A stretch of 64,000 bases of DNA, taken from assembly GCA_003014445.1 (NCBI GenBank), contig PYGH01000006.1, positions 1 to 64,000 on the forward strand. The letters run 5' to 3'. Positions 62,642 through 64,000 of this stretch are shown here, piece by piece (position 1 is the stretch's first letter; the number at the start of each line of letters is the position of its first letter). A program made the translations under genes and the position numbers. This DNA comes from Fusobacterium naviforme. GTDB taxonomy: Bacteria > Bacillota > Clostridia > Lachnospirales > Lachnospiraceae. The notes under the pieces are model-generated. The model saw only the letters and a program-made list of their open reading frames with translations. It did not search any database and was not told the origin of the DNA.

Positions 62642-62670
62642 ATTGTAGGACTTTTCCACAGCTATTTCAA
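62642..62670 (-). promoter_or_regulatory. pfkA promoter
   Basis: Minus strand TTGAAA, 17 bases, TACAAT, overlapping the dnaE stop. Confidence 0.7.
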
Positions 62671-64000
62671 TGCCCTTGTTACGGTTTTCACATTCTCTGC
62701 TCCCAATCGGGCTCCCAGCCGCTGAAGCAATGCTTCGTCCGTGCTGACCTTCCAGTTCTCTCCGAGGGTACGCATCTGCTTCTCTTCGCGAAGATAAATC
62801 TTCACCTCCGCATCCCCCTCACTGTTTCCAAGATCCATCATCAGCCGGGCGATATCCTTATCGTAGGCGCTGCGATTCTCATACTGAATCCAGAGCGTGG
62901 TCTCCCGCCGCTCAAAGAGATACATTCTCTCACAGATCAGCTTTCCGGCGATATCCTCGTCCCCGATCGTGACACGTCCCTGCAGAAATACTTTCCCCTC
63001 CGGAATCAGAAGTGACTTGTATTTCTCGTAATCCCGCGGGAAGAGCAGTACCTCCACAGAACCCACCATATCCTCAACCGTCACAAATGCCATGGTCTGA
63101 TTGTTTTTTGTGGTCTTCAGGCTCTTGTCTGCGATCAGTCCGCCGATCGTGACACGCGCACCGTCCCGCACTCTGGCACAGCCATTCTCCTGATCCACAG
63201 TAAAATCTGTGGTCTTTGCCGTCACGGTACTCTCCCAGAGCTCCAGACAAGACTCCAGCGGATGTCCGCTCAGATAAATACCGAGTGTCTCCTTTTCAAA
63301 GCGCAGCAACTCCTCCTTATCAAATTCTTCTGTCTCCGGAAAGGAAATGCGAAAACTGTCCTTGTCCTCCTCACTCGCAAAATCGAAGAGTGTCAGCTGC
63401 CCCGTCACGCTGTCCTTTTTTTTGCTCTTTCGCTCCAGAAGCTCCGGCACGATGAGAAGCTTCTGTTTTCTGTTCCCGGGCATACTGTCCAGTGCACCGG
63501 ACTTCACAAAGCTCTCCAGTGTTCTTCGGTTTACTTCCTTATTGCTCAGCCGGTCCACAAAATCCTCCAGTGAGCGGAAAATTCCGCCGGACTCCCGCTC
63601 TCTGATGATCTCATCCGACACAGCAGCTCCGACGCTCCGGATGGCCGACAGGCCAAAACGTATTCCTTCTCCGGAGACGGAAAACCCGCTTTCTCCCTCA
63701 TTGACATCCGGCGGAAGAATTGCTATGCCCATCTGGCGGCAACTCAGTATGTACTCCGCGACCTTTCCGGAATTGTCCAGCACGCTCGTCATAAGCGCCG
63801 CCATAAACTCTTTCGGATAATAGTACTTAAGCCAGGCAGTCTGGAAGGAGACATAGGCATAGCAGGCCGCATGTGACTTATTGAAGGCGTACTTCGCAAA
63901 GTCAATCATTTCATCAAAGATATGATTCGCAGTTTCCTCCGGAATCCCATTTGCGACACAGCCCTTCACCTGCTCCTCCGGATTGCCGTAGACAAAATTC
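62662..64000 (-). CDS. dnaE: DNA polymerase III alpha subunit, C-terminal part
   Basis: The frame runs in from the window edge (NFVYGNPEEQVKGCVANGIP). Fingers region FAKYAFNKSHAACYAYVSFQ and TAWLKYYYPKEFMAALMTSV, tandem HhH region (RRTLESFVKSGALDSMPGNR), OB fold (VTIGGLIADKSLKTTKNNQT) and C-terminal domain. DnaE1-type replicative polymerase; 5' part lies outside. Confidence 0.95.
   Translation of the reverse strand, partial: NFVYGNPEEQVKGCVANGIPEETANHIFDEMIDFAKYAFNKSHAACYAYVSFQTAWLKYYYPKEFMAALMTSVLDNSGKVAEYILSCRQMGIAILPPDVNEGESGFSVSGEGIRFGLSAIRSVGAAVSDEIIRERESGGIFRSLEDFVDRLSNKEVNRRTLESFVKSGALDSMPGNRKQKLLIVPELLERKSKKKDSVTGQLTLFDFASEEDKDSFRISFPETEEFDKEELLRFEKETLGIYLSGHPLESCLELWESTVTAKTTDFTVDQENGCARVRDGARVTIGGLIADKSLKTTKNNQTMAFVTVEDMVGSVEVLLFPRDYEKYKSLLIPEGKVFLQGRVTIGDEDIAGKLICERMYLFERRETTLWIQYENRSAYDKDIARLMMDLGNSEGDAEVKIYLREEKQMRTLGENWKVSTDEALLQRLGARLGAENVKTVTRALK

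Noticed and set aside
61483-63015. 510-codon plus-strand ORF across pfkA and dnaE
   Set aside because: Antisense to two certain housekeeping genes; the protein is His/Arg/Leu-rich with no domain, a by-product of GC-rich codon use.

Overview
The right end (about 57,450-64,000) is ordinary chromosome of a low-GC Gram-positive anaerobe, most likely a Lachnospiraceae member (Clostridia). It carries dnaE, pfkA, a DUF6145 gene, dusB, greA and a lysS whose LysRS has a C-terminal tRNA-binding domain, all on the minus strand. Genus is not decided.

Nearly everything else is one integrative and conjugative element (ICE) of the Tn1549/CTn type, read on the minus strand from next to the lysS 3' end towards position 1. 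Its order is three DUF6462 genes, parB, a small membrane protein, an HTH-DUF5688 regulator, a 59-aa Cys/His protein, repA, two small genes, pcfB, traG (VirD4 coupling protein), a 178-aa unknown, maff2, a VirB6-like gene, prgI, virB4, an NlpC/P60 hydrolase, DUF4315, DUF4366, then an IS110-disrupted stretch and a RadC/ArdC-type gene cut by an IS3 remnant. The ICE integrase and relaxase are not in the window.

The ICE is heavily parasitised. traG is split by AT-rich integrative mobilizable elements (IMEs A, B, C), each with a large serine recombinase and MobA/L relaxase genes. Joining the traG pieces at GG dinucleotides restores an in-frame ORF of 591 aa. IME-A (16,629-31,817) carries tnpW, an ORF6N protein, a replication-initiator-like gene, relaxase, a sigma-like factor, a six-gene transport cassette (two ABC exporters, an ECF-type module, ClbS-like protein) and TetR. 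IME-B (32,242-41,724) carries tnpW, two NTF2-like proteins, relaxase, a sigma-like factor, a MATE pump behind a leader-peptide attenuator, a decayed HEAT-repeat gene and PadR. IME-C (41,963-50,118) is chimeric: its recombinase end sits in the same traG site as B, its other end in a different site, and a 244-bp piece of traG is duplicated between C and B. C carries a cassette resembling orphan immunity genes (DUF2185, DUF1877, others) and a broken second relaxase.

A group II intron (12,002-14,779) splits maff2. Its reverse transcriptase is frameshifted near the N terminus by a 7-bp tandem duplication. Many short terminator-like hairpins stand between operon genes in both ICE and IMEs. MOBQ-type oriT cores are visible beside each intact IME relaxase.
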